Shown here in pieces: positions 22,259 to 34,428 of a DNA stretch of 64,000 nt. Positions within the stretch are counted from its first letter, which is position 1. Each line of letters begins with the position of its first letter. The position numbers and the translations under genes are program-made. Below the pieces are notes generated by a model. It did not search any database, was not told the DNA's origin, and saw nothing but the letters and a program-made list of their open reading frames with translations. The stretch is from NCBI RefSeq assembly GCF_003590095.1, contig NC_039482.1, positions 9,007,657-9,071,656 on the forward strand, written 5' to 3'. Origin of the DNA: Trichoplusia ni (taxonomy: Eukaryota; Arthropoda; Insecta; Lepidoptera; Noctuidae).

Positions 22259-24357
22259 ATACTGATTGGACCGATATGTATGAGCTGAGAGATGTGGACG
22301 ATATTTTGAATCTATTTTATGATAAAATAAATACCATTTTAGATGCAAGTGTTCCGAAGAAAACATTAAGTGTTAAACAGCGATATATTTACCCCAAATG
22401 GTACACTAATGAGATAATTAAAAACTTAAAAATTAAAGCAAGTCTACATAAAATATATAAAACCACTAAATCAACTAGTACCTACCACGAATATTCAGAA
22501 TATAGGTCACTCATTAAAAAACAAATAGAAATGGCGCGCAAGCAGCACGAAACTATTATTCAAGGTCAGTTCGCGAAAGACCCTAGATCGTTTTGGCAAT
22601 ATATAAGGTCACAGAAAAATACAGCGGCTAGGCAGGACATAGTGAAGGACGGTCAGTATTTGTCGGACGAGGAGTGTGCGGAGCAGTTCGCGAGTTACTT
22701 TAAGTCGGTATATAGTAATGCTCCGCCACGACTAGACGCAGAAGAGGCGGCAGCTGAAGCGGGGGACACTGGTAGCCAGTGTTTACAAATAAATAAGCTT
22801 AGTCTTAAGGATGTTAGGAGTGCTCTCGACCGCCTCAAGCCGAAGCGATCTGCGGGCCCGGATGGTTTACCAGCGTTCCTTTTTAAAGATTGTGGTAGGG
22901 TACTCGCGGAACCTTTACTTTTTGTATTTAACACTTGTCTTCAATCTGCGAAGTTCCCAGACAAGTGGAAGATTACGCGAGTCATTCCAGTGCCCAAGGG
23001 CAGGGCGGGACCGGACATCAGTGGATACAGACCAGTAGCTGTGTTATCGACGCCAGCAAAGGTGTTCGAGTCTGCCATTCAGCGCTGTATGCAAGAGCAA
23101 GTACGCGGACAGTTATCGGATGCTCAGCACGGATTCCGTCCGGGGCACAGTACTGCTACCAATCTACTGGATTTCATGGGACGCGTGGTGCCGGCTGTGG
23201 ATGCTGGGGGGCAGGTGGACGCAGCTTATTTTGATTTTAGAAAAGCTTTTGACACCGTAGATAATAACATCTTACTGCGAAAGCTAGCCGAGTTCGGATG
23301 CGCCCAGCATCTATTGCGGTTTTTCGCTAGTTACATGCAAGACAGACAGCAGTATGTGGATTACAACGGATGTGAATCTGATCCATATTACACCTGGTCG
23401 GGGGTAAGTCAAGGCAGCAATTTGGGTCCTCTGGAATTCCTGATAGTGATAAACAATCTGCCGGAAGTCGTAAGGCATGGCGTTTGTTTATTATTTGCGG
23501 ATGACTTTAAGTTGCTGCTGGAGATTAGGTCCGAATCAGATTGCAGACGCCTTCAGGAGGATATCGATCGCATAGTACAATGGAGTCATGAAAACAAGCT
23601 GTACTTCAACGTATCCAAGTGCTCGTTGATGAGCTTCACCCGCGCTCGGGCACCTGTGCGCTATGATTATGTGGTAGACGGGGCGCCACTACAACGAGTC
23701 ACCGAGGTGCGAGACTTAGGTGTTTTCATGACTCCCGATCTGACATTCCGGGAGCACATAAACAGAGTCTGTAAGAAAGCATACAGAAACCTAGGATTTA
23801 TTTTGAGACAGACACATAGCTTCACCAACATCACAGCAGTCAGGGTCCTATATGATGCACTAGTCAGGAGTCATCTGGAACATAGTGCGGTCATATGGGC
23901 CCCACATGAAGCGAAGTACGCGGTAATGTTGGAGCGCGTTCAAAATAAGTTTACTCGCCACCTGTACAGGAAACTATATGGGGTATATCCGTTTTACCCA
24001 CTGATGTATCCCACCCTGTTCGTTCTGGGCATGGTTGGTTACAATCAACTGCGTGTCAGACGAGAGTTTGCACTGGTTGCCTACTTGATGAAGGTGCTTC
24101 GCGGATTGGAGAGTCACCCGGCAGTGCTGCAGCGCTTGAGCCTGTGTGTGCCGGACCGCTACGTGTGGCGGCGGCGAAGCCCGCCTTTGCTACTGGTACC
24201 TACAGCGAGAACCAACTTACTCGCCAAAGCACCCATAACCAGAGCCATCTGTATCATAAACGATCTACATAGCAGCATTGATGTTTTTACATGTTGTTTT
24301 GGTGAATTCGCAAAGGAATTATTATTTATTTTATGTTACAAACACAATAGTATATAA
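22129..24357 (+). pseudogene. LINE ORF2, reverse transcriptase part
   Basis: Encodes the reverse transcriptase of the same LINE, real homology starting near 22185 (PRWNFFKANY). Motifs in order are LKPKRSAGPDGLPAF, GYRPVAVLSTPAKVFE, QHGFRPGHSTATNL, YFDFRKAFDTVDNN (first catalytic Asp), SGVSQGSNLGPLEFL, LLFADDFKLLLE (catalytic Asp pair), and then the thumb and C-terminal domain to ILCYKHNSI. The frame is open for over 700 codons, which points to a young copy. It is broken only by the join with the endonuclease. Confidence 0.85.
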
Positions 24358-25474
24358 TTTTAACTTTAGTGGATTACCATGATTGTAAATAATCTAGTTT
24401 TTAAATACTTAGTTTTTAGTTCTTAGCTGTCGTATTAGGATAAGAAATCCTGTAAAGATAGTTTAAGGTGTTTTTTTTTTAAATAAATAAATAAATAAAA
24501 TAAATAAAGATATAATATGTGCTCTTATTACTAATACGGGTACTTAAATTGTAAAAGCACTTCATCTATTCTAGTAAAGACATTTATTATAGTCTTTTTG
24601 ATTTATAGCAAAAAATTTAATGCTTCCCTATTTTTTATAATTTTTGATCTTTTTAGATCTAGATTTTCATCTGATTTTCACCTTAATTGCCAATTTATTC
24701 ACTTCACCATGTGCTGGTCAGGTGTCATAGTTTTTCTTAAATCTAAAATCTAGGAAGTGATCCACATCGCATGATTAGCATATAAAACTATTATACTTTA
24801 ATTACTTTTACAAACATAGCATACAATAGTTTTGCATCCACTTTGGATTCTATATGTCTGTAACCTCCCATAGCGCAGAGGAGAATGATTGCTGGTAGTT
24901 ACCCCATCATTAAATAAAAATTCTCCACAAGGTCTCTGCATGTTGGACCTGTATCCAACACAAACGGAGCACGACTCTAAAAAGGACCGGGTCTCTTCTC
25001 ATGAAATTATCCCAAGTCAATGAAAAGAGATAATTATTTTGCATAAAAAAAACAGTATTGAGATTAACAAACTTTCAAACCACCACCATTGTTATCTAGT
25101 CGGTACAAAATTACCACAAGAACAGACTCGTATTCTAGAGAAACATTAAACATTAACTAATAAAACAAAGCAGAATTCCTAAACATATTATTATCAATAA
25201 CAATAGAATTCCAGCAAGCAAATACCACGTCCAGACAAATATTTGAATCTAGTACTGAATATTGGTCGACGTGATTTCATATATCAATTTGCGTCTCAAT
25301 CACGTGCCAACAAAGGCAAGTCGAAATTAGTTTAGGTTTAGATTCGATGTAAATCAATTCATAATACAACAATGATTGGAAATGTATCTCGGTATTATGT
25401 AATACTTGTTATTTATTTTAATAAGCAGCCAATATGTAGATGATTGTAGAATGTGCATTTATTTTATAGAGTAC

Positions 25475-25715
25475 TAGCTGTTGCCCGCGACTTCGTCCGC
25501 GTGGTTAGAAGATATAAATTATGATTTATACCTACCCTATTTTCCCACTTTTTCCATTGTATTTTCGCTCCTATCAGTCGCAGCGTGATGGTATAACCTA
25601 ACCTTCCTCAATTAATGGTCTATTCAACACAAAAAGAATTTTTCAATTTGGACCAGTAGTTCCTGAGATTAGCGCGTTCAAACAAACTCTTCAGCTTTAT
25701 ATATTAGTATAGATT
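25475..25715 (+). repeat. Dispersed repeat (CTAGCTGTTGCCCGCGACTT type)
   Basis: Starts with CTAGCTGTTGCCCGCGACTT and has TAGAAGATATAAATTATGAT, CCTATCAGTCGCAGCGTGAT, GGACCAGTAGTTCCTGAGAT and GCTTTATATATTAGTATAGA at the end. Same layout as 50039-50286 and 50288-50560. This is a common short non-autonomous element of Lepidoptera. Confidence 0.75.
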
Positions 25716-25719
25716 CGAA

Positions 25720-25960
25720 AGCTAGCTTTTCTCGCCCGCTTGGGTCACAATTTATTATTAAGATTTACATTACAGCTACACAATAATTACCATCCTTTGA
25801 ATAGCTCGCATAAAAGTAGCTTATGTGTTAATCTATCGTGCAAGATACCTTCAAACGAAACTTTATTGAAATCGGTTCAGCCGTTAAAGCGTGAAGAAGT
25901 AACAAAATATAGAACACAATCTCACTCATTAGGTGACAATATTCTAAAGGCTAAAAATGA
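25720..25960 (+). repeat. Repeat fragment (CGGTTCAGCCGTTAAAGCG type)
   Basis: The text CGAAACTTTATTGAAATCGG followed by TTCAGCCGTTAAAGCGTGAA matches in style the end of the repeat at 59535-59768 (AAATCAGTTCAGTGGTTTAG, ACGTGAAAGCGTAACAGA). The open frame across it is therefore not a gene. Confidence 0.4.
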
Positions 25961-27422
25961 AGGTAGGTACAAAATATCCTGCCTACTTTATGCAATAATA
26001 CAGTCCAAATTAATTATGAAATGGTAAGTATACAAATAATACGGACAACAACCAAAAATGTATATTTTAAATTGTTTTTCACGCGCATTGTAGCACTTTG
26101 ACTTAATTTTTTTATAGCTCTCGTGCTTTGTTCAACGTTTCACCTTCAAAACAATTTTAAAACGTACACCTCATCAAGTATTCGTACAAAATAGTGGCAG
26201 ATATTTAAGCATGTAATGTTTGAAGAGTGTTCCGACAGCGATAGCGATACAAATAAAACATGCAAAAGTTGTTCTTTGTCGCGCCTCGCAAAAATTTGAT
26301 CCCGAATTTATGTATACCGAGCCAAAGAATGAATATTTGATCCCCAGCGACCCGAAGCTTTGTCTTGGTGCATTTTAGAACAAAGCCTTATTTTTCATGA
26401 CGGATTTGTTTATTTTACTTTGTAATCAGTAAATGGGTGACGATTAGGTACAAAAAGAAGAAAACTTTAAAATCCATTAGATGGATATTGTATAAAAAGA
26501 TACGTGATTTTTTTCTATATCTGAAAAATATATTTGACATAGATAAACTGCTTTTAAGTTTAAAAGAGAAGGCTCTTGACGCTTTCTTGACGTAACGATT
26601 AAGTAAAATTCATTAACGTCGTAAAAGTCACGTCATGCGTTTGACGTCATTCACTGTCTTTTCAACAACATATTTTTTAGGGAAAAGAAGAAAATGCATA
26701 TCCGATTTTATTCATTACACTTTGATAAAATCAAAGTTTAATAAGAAAAGTGAACAAAAACTTAATAATGCAAATGTAACAAAGTGTGAGAAAAATTGTA
26801 TACGTGTCTCAAATTAAAGCCCGATCTCAATTTAATTTTAAAAAAGTTTCTATCTACACTAAACTGCAGACATCGATAAGCTTAAAGTTTTAATCAAGTT
26901 AGAAGAATTGTGCACGGCAATCAAAGTTGTTAAGTGTGAGATGAAAACACAGGTATTCCATCAATGTCCTGTTAATCCTTTCAATATATACGGGTTTAAA
27001 TTGTGTACGAACTTGCAAAATTAAATAATTTTAATACATTTTTTCACTATTATAATATTCAGACGCTATTGGGAATATTAAGTAATATGGCATTAGTGTA
27101 ATCTCGAATAGAAAACTTCAAATGTGTGGCAAAGACTTTTGTGCGTGTCGAAAGTTGTGACATGCGTTTGCTCCAAAACTAATGTATATCCTTATTTACC
27201 TACCACCTAAGCTCACATCGTGGAATGCAATCTATAATTAATACATAAAGCTGAAGAGTTTGTTTGTTTGAACGCGCTAATCACAGGAATACTGGTTCAA
27301 ATTGAAATAATATTTTTGTGTTAAATAGACCATTCATCGAGGAAGGTTTTAGGCTTTAAAACATCACGCTGCGACTAATAGGAGCGAAGATACAATAAAA
27401 AATGAGAAAAAAAGAGGGCAGA

Positions 27423-27556
27423 AAAGGTTGTCTGGAAGAGATTGCTTTTTAGCGATAAGACCGCCTTTTGTACTCATCATATTATTTGTATTGACCTAAA
27501 TTGTTTTTCCTTATGGTGTACAATAAAGAGTATTCTATCTATCTATCTATCTATCT
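27423..27556 (+). mobile_element. LINE 3' end with (ATCT)n tail, flanked by 14 bp target duplication
   Basis: A short insert with AGAGATTGCTTTTTAGCGAT, AAGACCGCCTTTTGTACTCA and TGTTTTTCCTTATGGTGTAC, then AATAAAG and an (ATCT)n tail. The 14 bases AAAAAGAGGGCAGA occur at 27409-27422 and 27557-27570. This is the signature of target-primed reverse transcription of a severely 5'-truncated non-LTR element. Confidence 0.85.
27533..27556 (+). repeat. (ATCT)n microsatellite
   Basis: Run of TCTATCTATC units forming the 3' tail of the inserted LINE end described at 27423-27556. Confidence 0.85.
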
Positions 27557-29644
27557 AAAAAGAGGGCAGATTTAAATCATAGCTTATATCTTCTAACCAC
27601 GCGCACAAAGTCGCGGGCAACAGTTAGTAAAAGTATAAAATATTAGAAAACCTTTTTGATATTCCGGTGATTTTTGCGGTTACGGAATTGGCAGGACGAA
27701 ATAATTAGCTACTCCAGGATCAAAGGTGTGACACGTCGCGCACAGGGGTTTTCCGTGGTGAACTATTATACCAGTCGGCTATCCATGCAAGTAGAGTAGT
27801 CTCAACCAATGTTACAAACTTACCTGTGTTTCCACAACTTTTAACTTACATAGAAGTTGGTCGCAACTCCCAAGTCGCCTTGAAACCATCGACGTCTCCC
27901 GATAAACTAGATATCGTTGATTATAATCTAACCATTGTCGGTGCAACAGTAGGCCCGTATCTTGTCTTTATACGTTCTGCTATCACTAGTACAACTTTAT
28001 TGAACCTAGTTGGCTAGTGGTGAACTGAAATCTAAATGATAAACATAATTTAAATCCCAGCCGACAGAAATGACGATGAATTTTTGGATTTGGTTTCGTA
28101 CCCAAAAGTTAAAAACAGAACCCTATTCCTTCTGCCTTCCGTAAACGGTATGGACGCAAGGACCTCGAAATCAAAATTAAAAGTCAAATTATTTTACTCG
28201 GTAGCACTATTTGAAGGTCAAATTGCATATAACAACACCCAGTTTTGCTTCCTAAGCGGTCACTATTCCTATTCCTTTACAATACAATAATAGAAAAATT
28301 CTCGCCAAGGTCTTCTGCGGCGAACGAGGCATAATAATCTGGACGAAATTTATAAACAATTTCGCCATGTATACCTACATTACTGCAACATCCAAAAATT
28401 TACAAGCTCATACGAAATACAGTACATTCACGTAAGCCATTTCCTGATTGAAATGATATTTTTTTAATTCCACCTCGAAAGCTGAATTTTGGACGCAGCC
28501 AATAATTTCTCACCGCTTTAAATAATCAATCAGGCGACGCGGGCTTTAGAAACTGTACGTGAAGAGTGTGGATACAAGACTAGGGTTCCTTAGAGGGTTT
28601 TATCCTGTGAATACTTTAGTGAATCTGTTAGAAATTGTTCCACAAGGATGCGATAAAGTGCAACTGAATCTGGATGTTAGCTTTCGGCTGTCTTGTGTAT
28701 TTATAAACTTGGTAGCTTATGACGGTAAAAAAGGGAAGAGTGTTGACTTCGTTTTCTTGAAGATTTGTATATTTTTTAAACATAGAATAATAAAAAGATT
28801 GTCAGTTATGATAATTATTAATTATACAGTAAAACATAAACAATATTTAAGGCAACAAAGCTAGAAAGCCAAATTAAATGCAATAATAAAGGTTAGGTAT
28901 ATGCATCAAAAAGATTTTCTCAGGATTCAAGGTCAGATACTTCAGTAAATATTGAAAGAAGATAACGCTGCTAAATCATACTATACCATGTTAGTCAAGT
29001 GAAATTAAACAACTATTTTTTTTAATAGAACTTAGATCCAAATATTTCCAATGTCCCTGATAAATACGGCATAGCAATCTTTCTTCTACAGAACCATTGC
29101 TAAACAAACCGACTTGACTTTTTCGAGTTTATTGTTTTTAAATTCAAGCCGCGTGATAAGGGAGCGGGAAACGTATGGACGTCGTGCATAGACTAGATAG
29201 AGTTATAGATCGTCTGTCGAGGTTAATAAATATTTGAAACTCTTTGCTGCCGACTGTGAGGGATTCTAATATTTATTTATTCCCTTTCAAATATATTGTG
29301 TACGTTGGTCCATATACTTCACTTGAGAATACCTAAAGGTTATAAATTACGTGACTAGTATGTGCTTTTAGAGTATTTTGAAAATAAATTTGTTAATCTG
29401 TTATTCACCACATTTGTGGTGGACCAAAATGTATGAACGTTATAGGATTATTAATGCTTAGCTGATTCATAAAAAAAAATTGTTTCCGGTAAAATTGGTA
29501 AAGTGTGATCTTCATAACCCAAACTTTAGGTATATCCTTTGCTCTTCTCATGGCTTAGGAACAGATAAGAAAGACTTGCACATTATTTTATGTTTTTTTT
29601 TAATATTAATATGAATTGATGAATCGATTTGGTTTTCCTCGAAT

Positions 29645-29790
29645 GCTATAAAAATGCACAAAGACGCCCAGACTCATTACAAGCATTCTTGGATCACACA
29701 AATGCTTGTCCTCCGCGGGGATCGAACTCGAGACACGTCGAGCTCAGTGGGTTTGGCGTAGTGTCAACCTCTCGGCTATCCGTGCTTGAG
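29645..29790 (-). mobile_element. tRNA-derived SINE
   Basis: The minus strand has GCACGGATAGCCGAGAGGTT (A-box region), GAGTTCGATCCCC (B box), GATCCAAGAATGCTTGTAAT-like body text and GTCTGGGCGTCTTTGTGCAT. Same family as 6060-6235. Confidence 0.65.
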
Positions 29791-30901
29791 TCGCGTTCCG
29801 TCGCCAAGTTTTTGAAGTAAAACTTCTGTATGCTGCGTTGAAAAGAAAATTTTAAAACAGGAACTTCGTGCATGTTAGAAAAACAATTAGGTACAACCTA
29901 TTTTTATGACTTAATGGCATTATGTGTTGTATATAAATAAAGCACTTGAGTTTGAATTTAACTGGTTTTATTATAATTTAATAAAAAGAATTACAATTCA
30001 CATGCACGCGTTACAACGCCGGTGAGAGAGAGAGATAGAGGGCGCTTACGTCGTGCGCTTCAGCGTCGTTAAGTTAAAGACGCGTTCTTATGCGTTCATA
30101 CCAACATTATGTACTCGTATGTCACTTTTCAGGCTTAAGTTTTTACCTATTTAAGGATTTCACGGTCCAGTGCCCACTGGACAAAACCAGGATTGAATAT
30201 TGGATGTCAGTGGAATTCTTGTATTGACGGAATATTAAGATGCCTCGGTGGCCGGCGCACCCGTGACGGTACGGTTCATAAAACATGTAGGGAACGCAGA
30301 AGGATCACTCTGCACTGGGGTTTTTTTCGTATTTGGACATTCCTTCTGAGATTTTAACAAAAAATCTGGGGTGAATATTACTCTGATATCTAGATTTACA
30401 CAGCACAATATTTTGGAGGAGTAATTTTATTTGTTTTTCATGCAACTGGTTTTCACCTCGCTTTCGTACGTCACAAGAATGACCAGCCCCCCGGACCAAG
30501 ACAAGTGACATTTTAGCAAGCATTCAAAGTAAGCGTAGAACAAGTTTACCCAAGAAAACTTTATGTACACTTGAAAATAATCTTTAAATCCATGCGCATA
30601 AGGTACATACATGTTTGAACATTGTGTTCTCAAGCAGAAGCATTTTGATTAAAGACTCCTTTTGATCGCTTTGATCCCTTGAATGCGCTTGAATATGGCG
30701 TTAATTCTTGAATACTTAATTATGAATTCTCCCAACGTAAGTTATTATACAATTTCTGCCGTCATCGCAAACAATTAAAGGCCGTATGCAAAAATGACGC
30801 GAGCTATAGCACTAAGCTGTTATGCTGTCTTTTTAATACTCAACAAAAATAAGAGGCAAATAGACATTTTAAATAATATAGTAACCTAAGCATTGTTCGT
30901 A

Positions 30902-31012
30902 TGACTGAAAGATCATATAAATGTTAAATATAGTGCGATTGACAGCGATTGTTCCTAGTGTGACTGAAAGATCATATAAATGTCAAATATAGTGCGATTG
31001 ACAGCGACTGTT
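30902..31012 (+). repeat. 59 bp direct tandem duplication
   Basis: TGACTGAAAGATCATATAAA followed by TGT-AAATATAGTGCGATTG and ACAGCGA-TGTT occurs at 30902 and again at 30961, with few differences. It lies beyond the 3' side of the minus-strand LINE. No open frame or promoter is associated with it. Confidence 0.85.
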
Positions 31013-31260
31013 TAATAATGAAGCTTTATTTAAGACTAGATAAAATAAAAATAATAAAAATATTTTTATTGGAACTAAAACACAAATTATACAGTAAAAA
31101 ATTTACGTACGATAATGACTGCATTAGTTATAAAACTGTGTCGCAGCCATTAACGCCCATACAAAAAGGTTTGCGCGTCAGCGTTCCAGCGTAGAGAAGT
31201 TATTTTAATTAACTTTAAATAACAATTACAGATAAAAAGAAAATATGGTATAGTATAAGT

Positions 31261-31272
31261 GTGTGTGATGTG

Positions 31273-31306
<34 letters not shown>

Positions 31307-31327
31307 TGTGCGTGCGTGCGTGCGTGC

Positions 31328-31363
<36 letters not shown>

Positions 31364-31380
31364 TGTGCGTGCGTGCGTGC

Positions 31381-31426
<46 letters not shown>
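31261..31426. repeat. Compound (TG)n/(TGCG)n microsatellite
   Basis: Alternating (TG)n and (TGCG)n tracts. The composite block TGGGTGGTGTGCGTGCGTGC with flanking (TG)n occurs twice, so the array itself has been duplicated. The open frames rich in Cys and Val across it are artefacts. It lies just downstream of the stop of the minus-strand LINE ORF2. Confidence 0.95.
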
Positions 31427-31489
31427 TAACGTACGAGTTTTGTATGAGTGCGTGTTGACGTATGAATTGCGTGTTAAGAAATTTTATAA

Positions 31490-32752
31490 TTACATTTTAA
31501 CTAAGTTTTCTAGTTCTTCATAGGTTAGACCATGTAGCCATTTATCAACTTTGACCCGACACTCTCTTAGAGTAAGGGAATAAATTTTCAATATTTTGTT
31601 GACACGATTGTACAAAATAGGGCTTAGGTATTTATTTTGACGGCTAACTACTAAGGTGCTGACTGGCTCGGTTGAACAGACTCTAATAGACCTTCTTCCT
31701 TGTTTAATGAGGTCAGCATCGAAGGGCAGTTCGGAGTGTTTGCGTAGTATGGTGCTAAGTACAAATGAGTGTCTCACTCTCGGTACCTCACATAATGCGT
31801 AGAGTTCACTTGTGGGGAACCGTATTGGTTTATGTGTCATAACTTTTAAAATAGCCCGCTGCGCCCTTTCCACTCGCAGTAATGAGGTTTTTCCAGAACT
31901 GCCCCAGGCTGTTATACAATAGGTTATGATAGAGTGAGCCAGAGCATAGTATACGGTTTTCAATGTAGAAAAGTCAGCAGAAGCTCTCAAGTTTTTAAAC
32001 ACATATATTAATTTACGTACTCTACCCACCAGTGATTTTATATGTTCGTTCCAAGTCAATGTACTATCAATATAAATACCAAGATACTTCATGCAATGAG
32101 TACGGTCAATTTGAGAACAATTGCAGTCCTGGTTTGAATTGAGGTTACATATGTGAGCTGTTAGTGTGTAGGCATTAGTCGGTTGTGATGTTATACGCGG
32201 GGAAAAGGTCATAAATTTAGTTTTATTTAAGTTCAGGGTCAGCAGATTATTTCTTAACCAGGTCATAGTAGCCTGCAGAGCAGACTCAGCGTGAAGACGC
32301 GTATCGGACCAATCATTACCATGTACTACTATTGCAGTATCATCTGCGTAAGTTATAATTTTGGAATTTAGTAAAGGTAGGTTGCAGAGATCATTAATGT
32401 AAATCAAAAATAAGGTAGGTCCAAGTACGCTACCTTGCGGAACACCGTAAGTGAGATTTTTTGGTCCACTTATGTAATTTCCTATTTTAGTAGTCTGAGA
32501 ACGACCTGTTAAGTAACTTGTGAGAATATTCAGGGGCAAACCTCTGATTCCAAGTCTTTCTAGCTTGTTTAGTAAGAGTGGAATAGAGACCGTGTCAAAC
32601 GCTTTAGAAAGATCTAGGAAAATTGCCAATGTTTTTTGTTTATTGTTTAGGTTTTTAGCTATAGTATTTGTTAATTCCAAAACTGCGTCTTCAGTACTTT
32701 TGCCGGATCTGAAACCATATTGATTCTCAGCAATAATATTTTGGGCTTGCAA
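31490..32752 (-). pseudogene. LINE ORF2, reverse transcriptase part
   Basis: Continues ORF2 after a single-base frame change near 32790. Motifs are NQYGFRSGKSTEDAVL, IFLDLSKAFDTV (first catalytic Asp), YGVPQGSVLGPTLFLIYIND, TYADDTAIVV (Asp pair) and LNLNKTKFMTF. The C-terminal region has MKYLGIYIDSTLTWNEHI and IITYCITAWGSS. These are Jockey/CR1-group features. 420 codons are open. Confidence 0.85.
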
Positions 32753-32784
32753 GTAACTGAGGAGCCGACTATTGATGATTTTTT

Positions 32785-34428
32785 CTAAAATTTGGATAAA
32801 GTAGTAAGTACAGAAATTGGCCTATAGTTGTCGACACGGTCTCTAGCTCCACTCTTATATATAGGGTAAACTAAACCAGTCTTGAACACCGAGGGGAAAA
32901 CCCCTGTAGCAAAAACAAGATTGAAGATGTGACACATGACTGGGATGAGAATATGCCTTGCATTTTTAATAAGTGCTGTAGAAATACCATCACATCCAAC
33001 TGCACTCGTAGAGTTCAAACCGACAATAATCTTATCAATTTCCTCGCAATCAGTTTCGAAAATAGCCATAGAGTTTTGATAGGTACTCATTGTGCGGGGG
33101 TCTAAGACACGTGCAGAGTTATTATGATCCGAATCAATTTTGGAAGCTAGATTCTTTCCTACATTAACAAAGAAGTCATTAACAACGTCAACAGCAAGCT
33201 CAGGGTCATCCATCAAAGACAGTAGTTCATGAGCATTTGATTTATTTGTGTGAAGATTTGCAATAGTTTTTATAAGATTCCATGTTGCCTTCGGGTTTTT
33301 GTTGTGTTTTTTGAATTCGGCCCGCTCATATTCACGCTTTAGTTTTTTTAATAAATTGTTGCAGAATTTTTTATAGCGCCAGTAGATCACCCGGGTCACT
33401 TCATTGGTGGGTTCTTTTTTAGTTTTCTTATATAATTTATCCCGGTGACGTATGCATTTTAAGATCCCTGGAGTGATCCAGGGCTTAAGTATGCGTTTTT
33501 TACTTGGAATGCGATCATTACGTGTATTGTTACTGACAACATTAGAAATTATATTTACTAGTTCATCAGCTGCTTGTGACGGTTCACAACATTGTAAAAT
33601 CGGTGAAAAATCAATTTTCTCAAGTTCGTTAACGCATGCTACAAAGTCCACACGACGAGTTACTGTTGCGGATTTTGAGGTTTTAATACGTGAGTTAAGA
33701 GACACTATCAAAGGGGCGTGGTCAGTAACAAACGAGTCTAGAACCAAGGTGATCATGCGCGTTTTTGATTTAATAATTGCGTGATCCAGGCAGCTATCGC
33801 AGCGAGTTGGAAAAAGATGAGCTGGTAACATTCCATGTGATGCAAGTGTATCAAGGTAAAAATGAGAATGCATGTCATTATTATTCGCAGATATGTTAAT
33901 ATTAATATCACCCAATAAAATAATACTTTTAAAGGAGTTTAATGAGTGGAGGGTAGTATCCAAGCTGTTAATAAAGTTTTGGATATTCCGGAAAGACGGA
34001 GAACGATATATTGCGATCAACGCTAGTTCTGTAGAAAATTTAACAATGAGACAGTTTGCATCATCGAATATTGGTTTTTCTAAGATGAACTTTAAATCTG
34101 ACCTTATATATACGACCACGCCATCATTTTGATTATTATGATTGGACGCATAGGACTCAAAACCTGGTATAGCAGGAAGATAGGGACATTTTTGTAACCA
34201 GCATTCAGATAAAACAATCACATGAAAATACAATTTAGTTCTCTCTAATATAATTATAAAGTTATTAAAATTACTAATATTACCTATGCTACGAATATTT
34301 ACGTGGAAAATATTTAGTCCGGTGTTTATAGTTCTTATATATGTATTACACTGTTCCGGAGAGCATGAATAGGAATCTGAAACATTAAGTTGTTCTAGAT
34401 CAGTTACTATATTTGATGTATCACCCAT
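32785..34428 (-). pseudogene. LINE ORF2, endonuclease and fingers part
   Basis: Starts at the ATG at 34428. Endonuclease landmarks are IFHVNIRSIGN, VIVLSECWL (catalytic Glu), ILLGDININ (Asp-x-Asn), CDSCLDHAI and SFVTDHAPLIV (catalytic Asp-His). The reverse transcriptase fingers begin with VGCDGISTALIKN and DNYRPISVLTTLSKF, where the frame stops. Next to the stop the sense strand reads TTATCCAAATTTTAG; one more A would restore the RT frame. The ATG overlaps the end of the preceding open frame by eight bases. Confidence 0.85.

Larger units (their letters stand above)
20377..24509 (+). mobile_element. Non-LTR retrotransposon (CR1/Jockey-type LINE) with PHD-finger ORF1
   Basis: A nearly complete LINE. 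It has ORF1 with a zinc finger (20377-21483), ORF2 with an apurinic-type endonuclease (from 21437) and a reverse transcriptase (to 24357), a 3' UTR, and a tail of TAAA repeats ending about 24509. The 5' UTR probably extends upstream of 20377, perhaps to about 19560, but no target duplication marks the edge. A diverged, 5'-truncated relative lies at 51053-52398. One frameshift splits ORF2 near 22180. It stands between the divergent genes TRPA-A and TRPA-B. Confidence 0.9.
27245..27625 (-). repeat. Dispersed repeat (TTGCCCGCGACTT type), split by a nested insertion
   Basis: On the minus strand it opens near 27625 with CTAACTGTTGCCCGCGACTT and ends near 27245 with the AGCTTTATGTATT-like text. It is interrupted by 27423-27556. 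The interrupted sequence AAAAAGAGGGCAGA is present on both sides of the insert. Confidence 0.7.
24510..31250. other. Intergenic sequence, repeats only
   Basis: About 6.7 kb without a supportable gene. It holds two copies of the TTGCCCGCGACTT repeat (25475-25715 plus, 27245-27625 minus), a LINE 3' end nested in the second, a SINE at 29645-29790 and a 59 bp direct duplication at 30902-31012. The frames at 28559-28864 and 30305-30633 have no family features and are not called. Confidence 0.5.

Noticed and set aside
29930..30300. Possible solo LTR near 30 kb
   Set aside because: GC-rich text and a purine run suggested one, but no TG...CA ends, direct partner or target duplication could be found.
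31261..31523. Cys/Val-rich frames at 31261-31523
   Set aside because: Pure translation of a (TG)n/(TGCG)n microsatellite.
33452..34132. Plus-strand frames inside the minus-strand LINE
   Set aside because: Shadows of the endonuclease frame.
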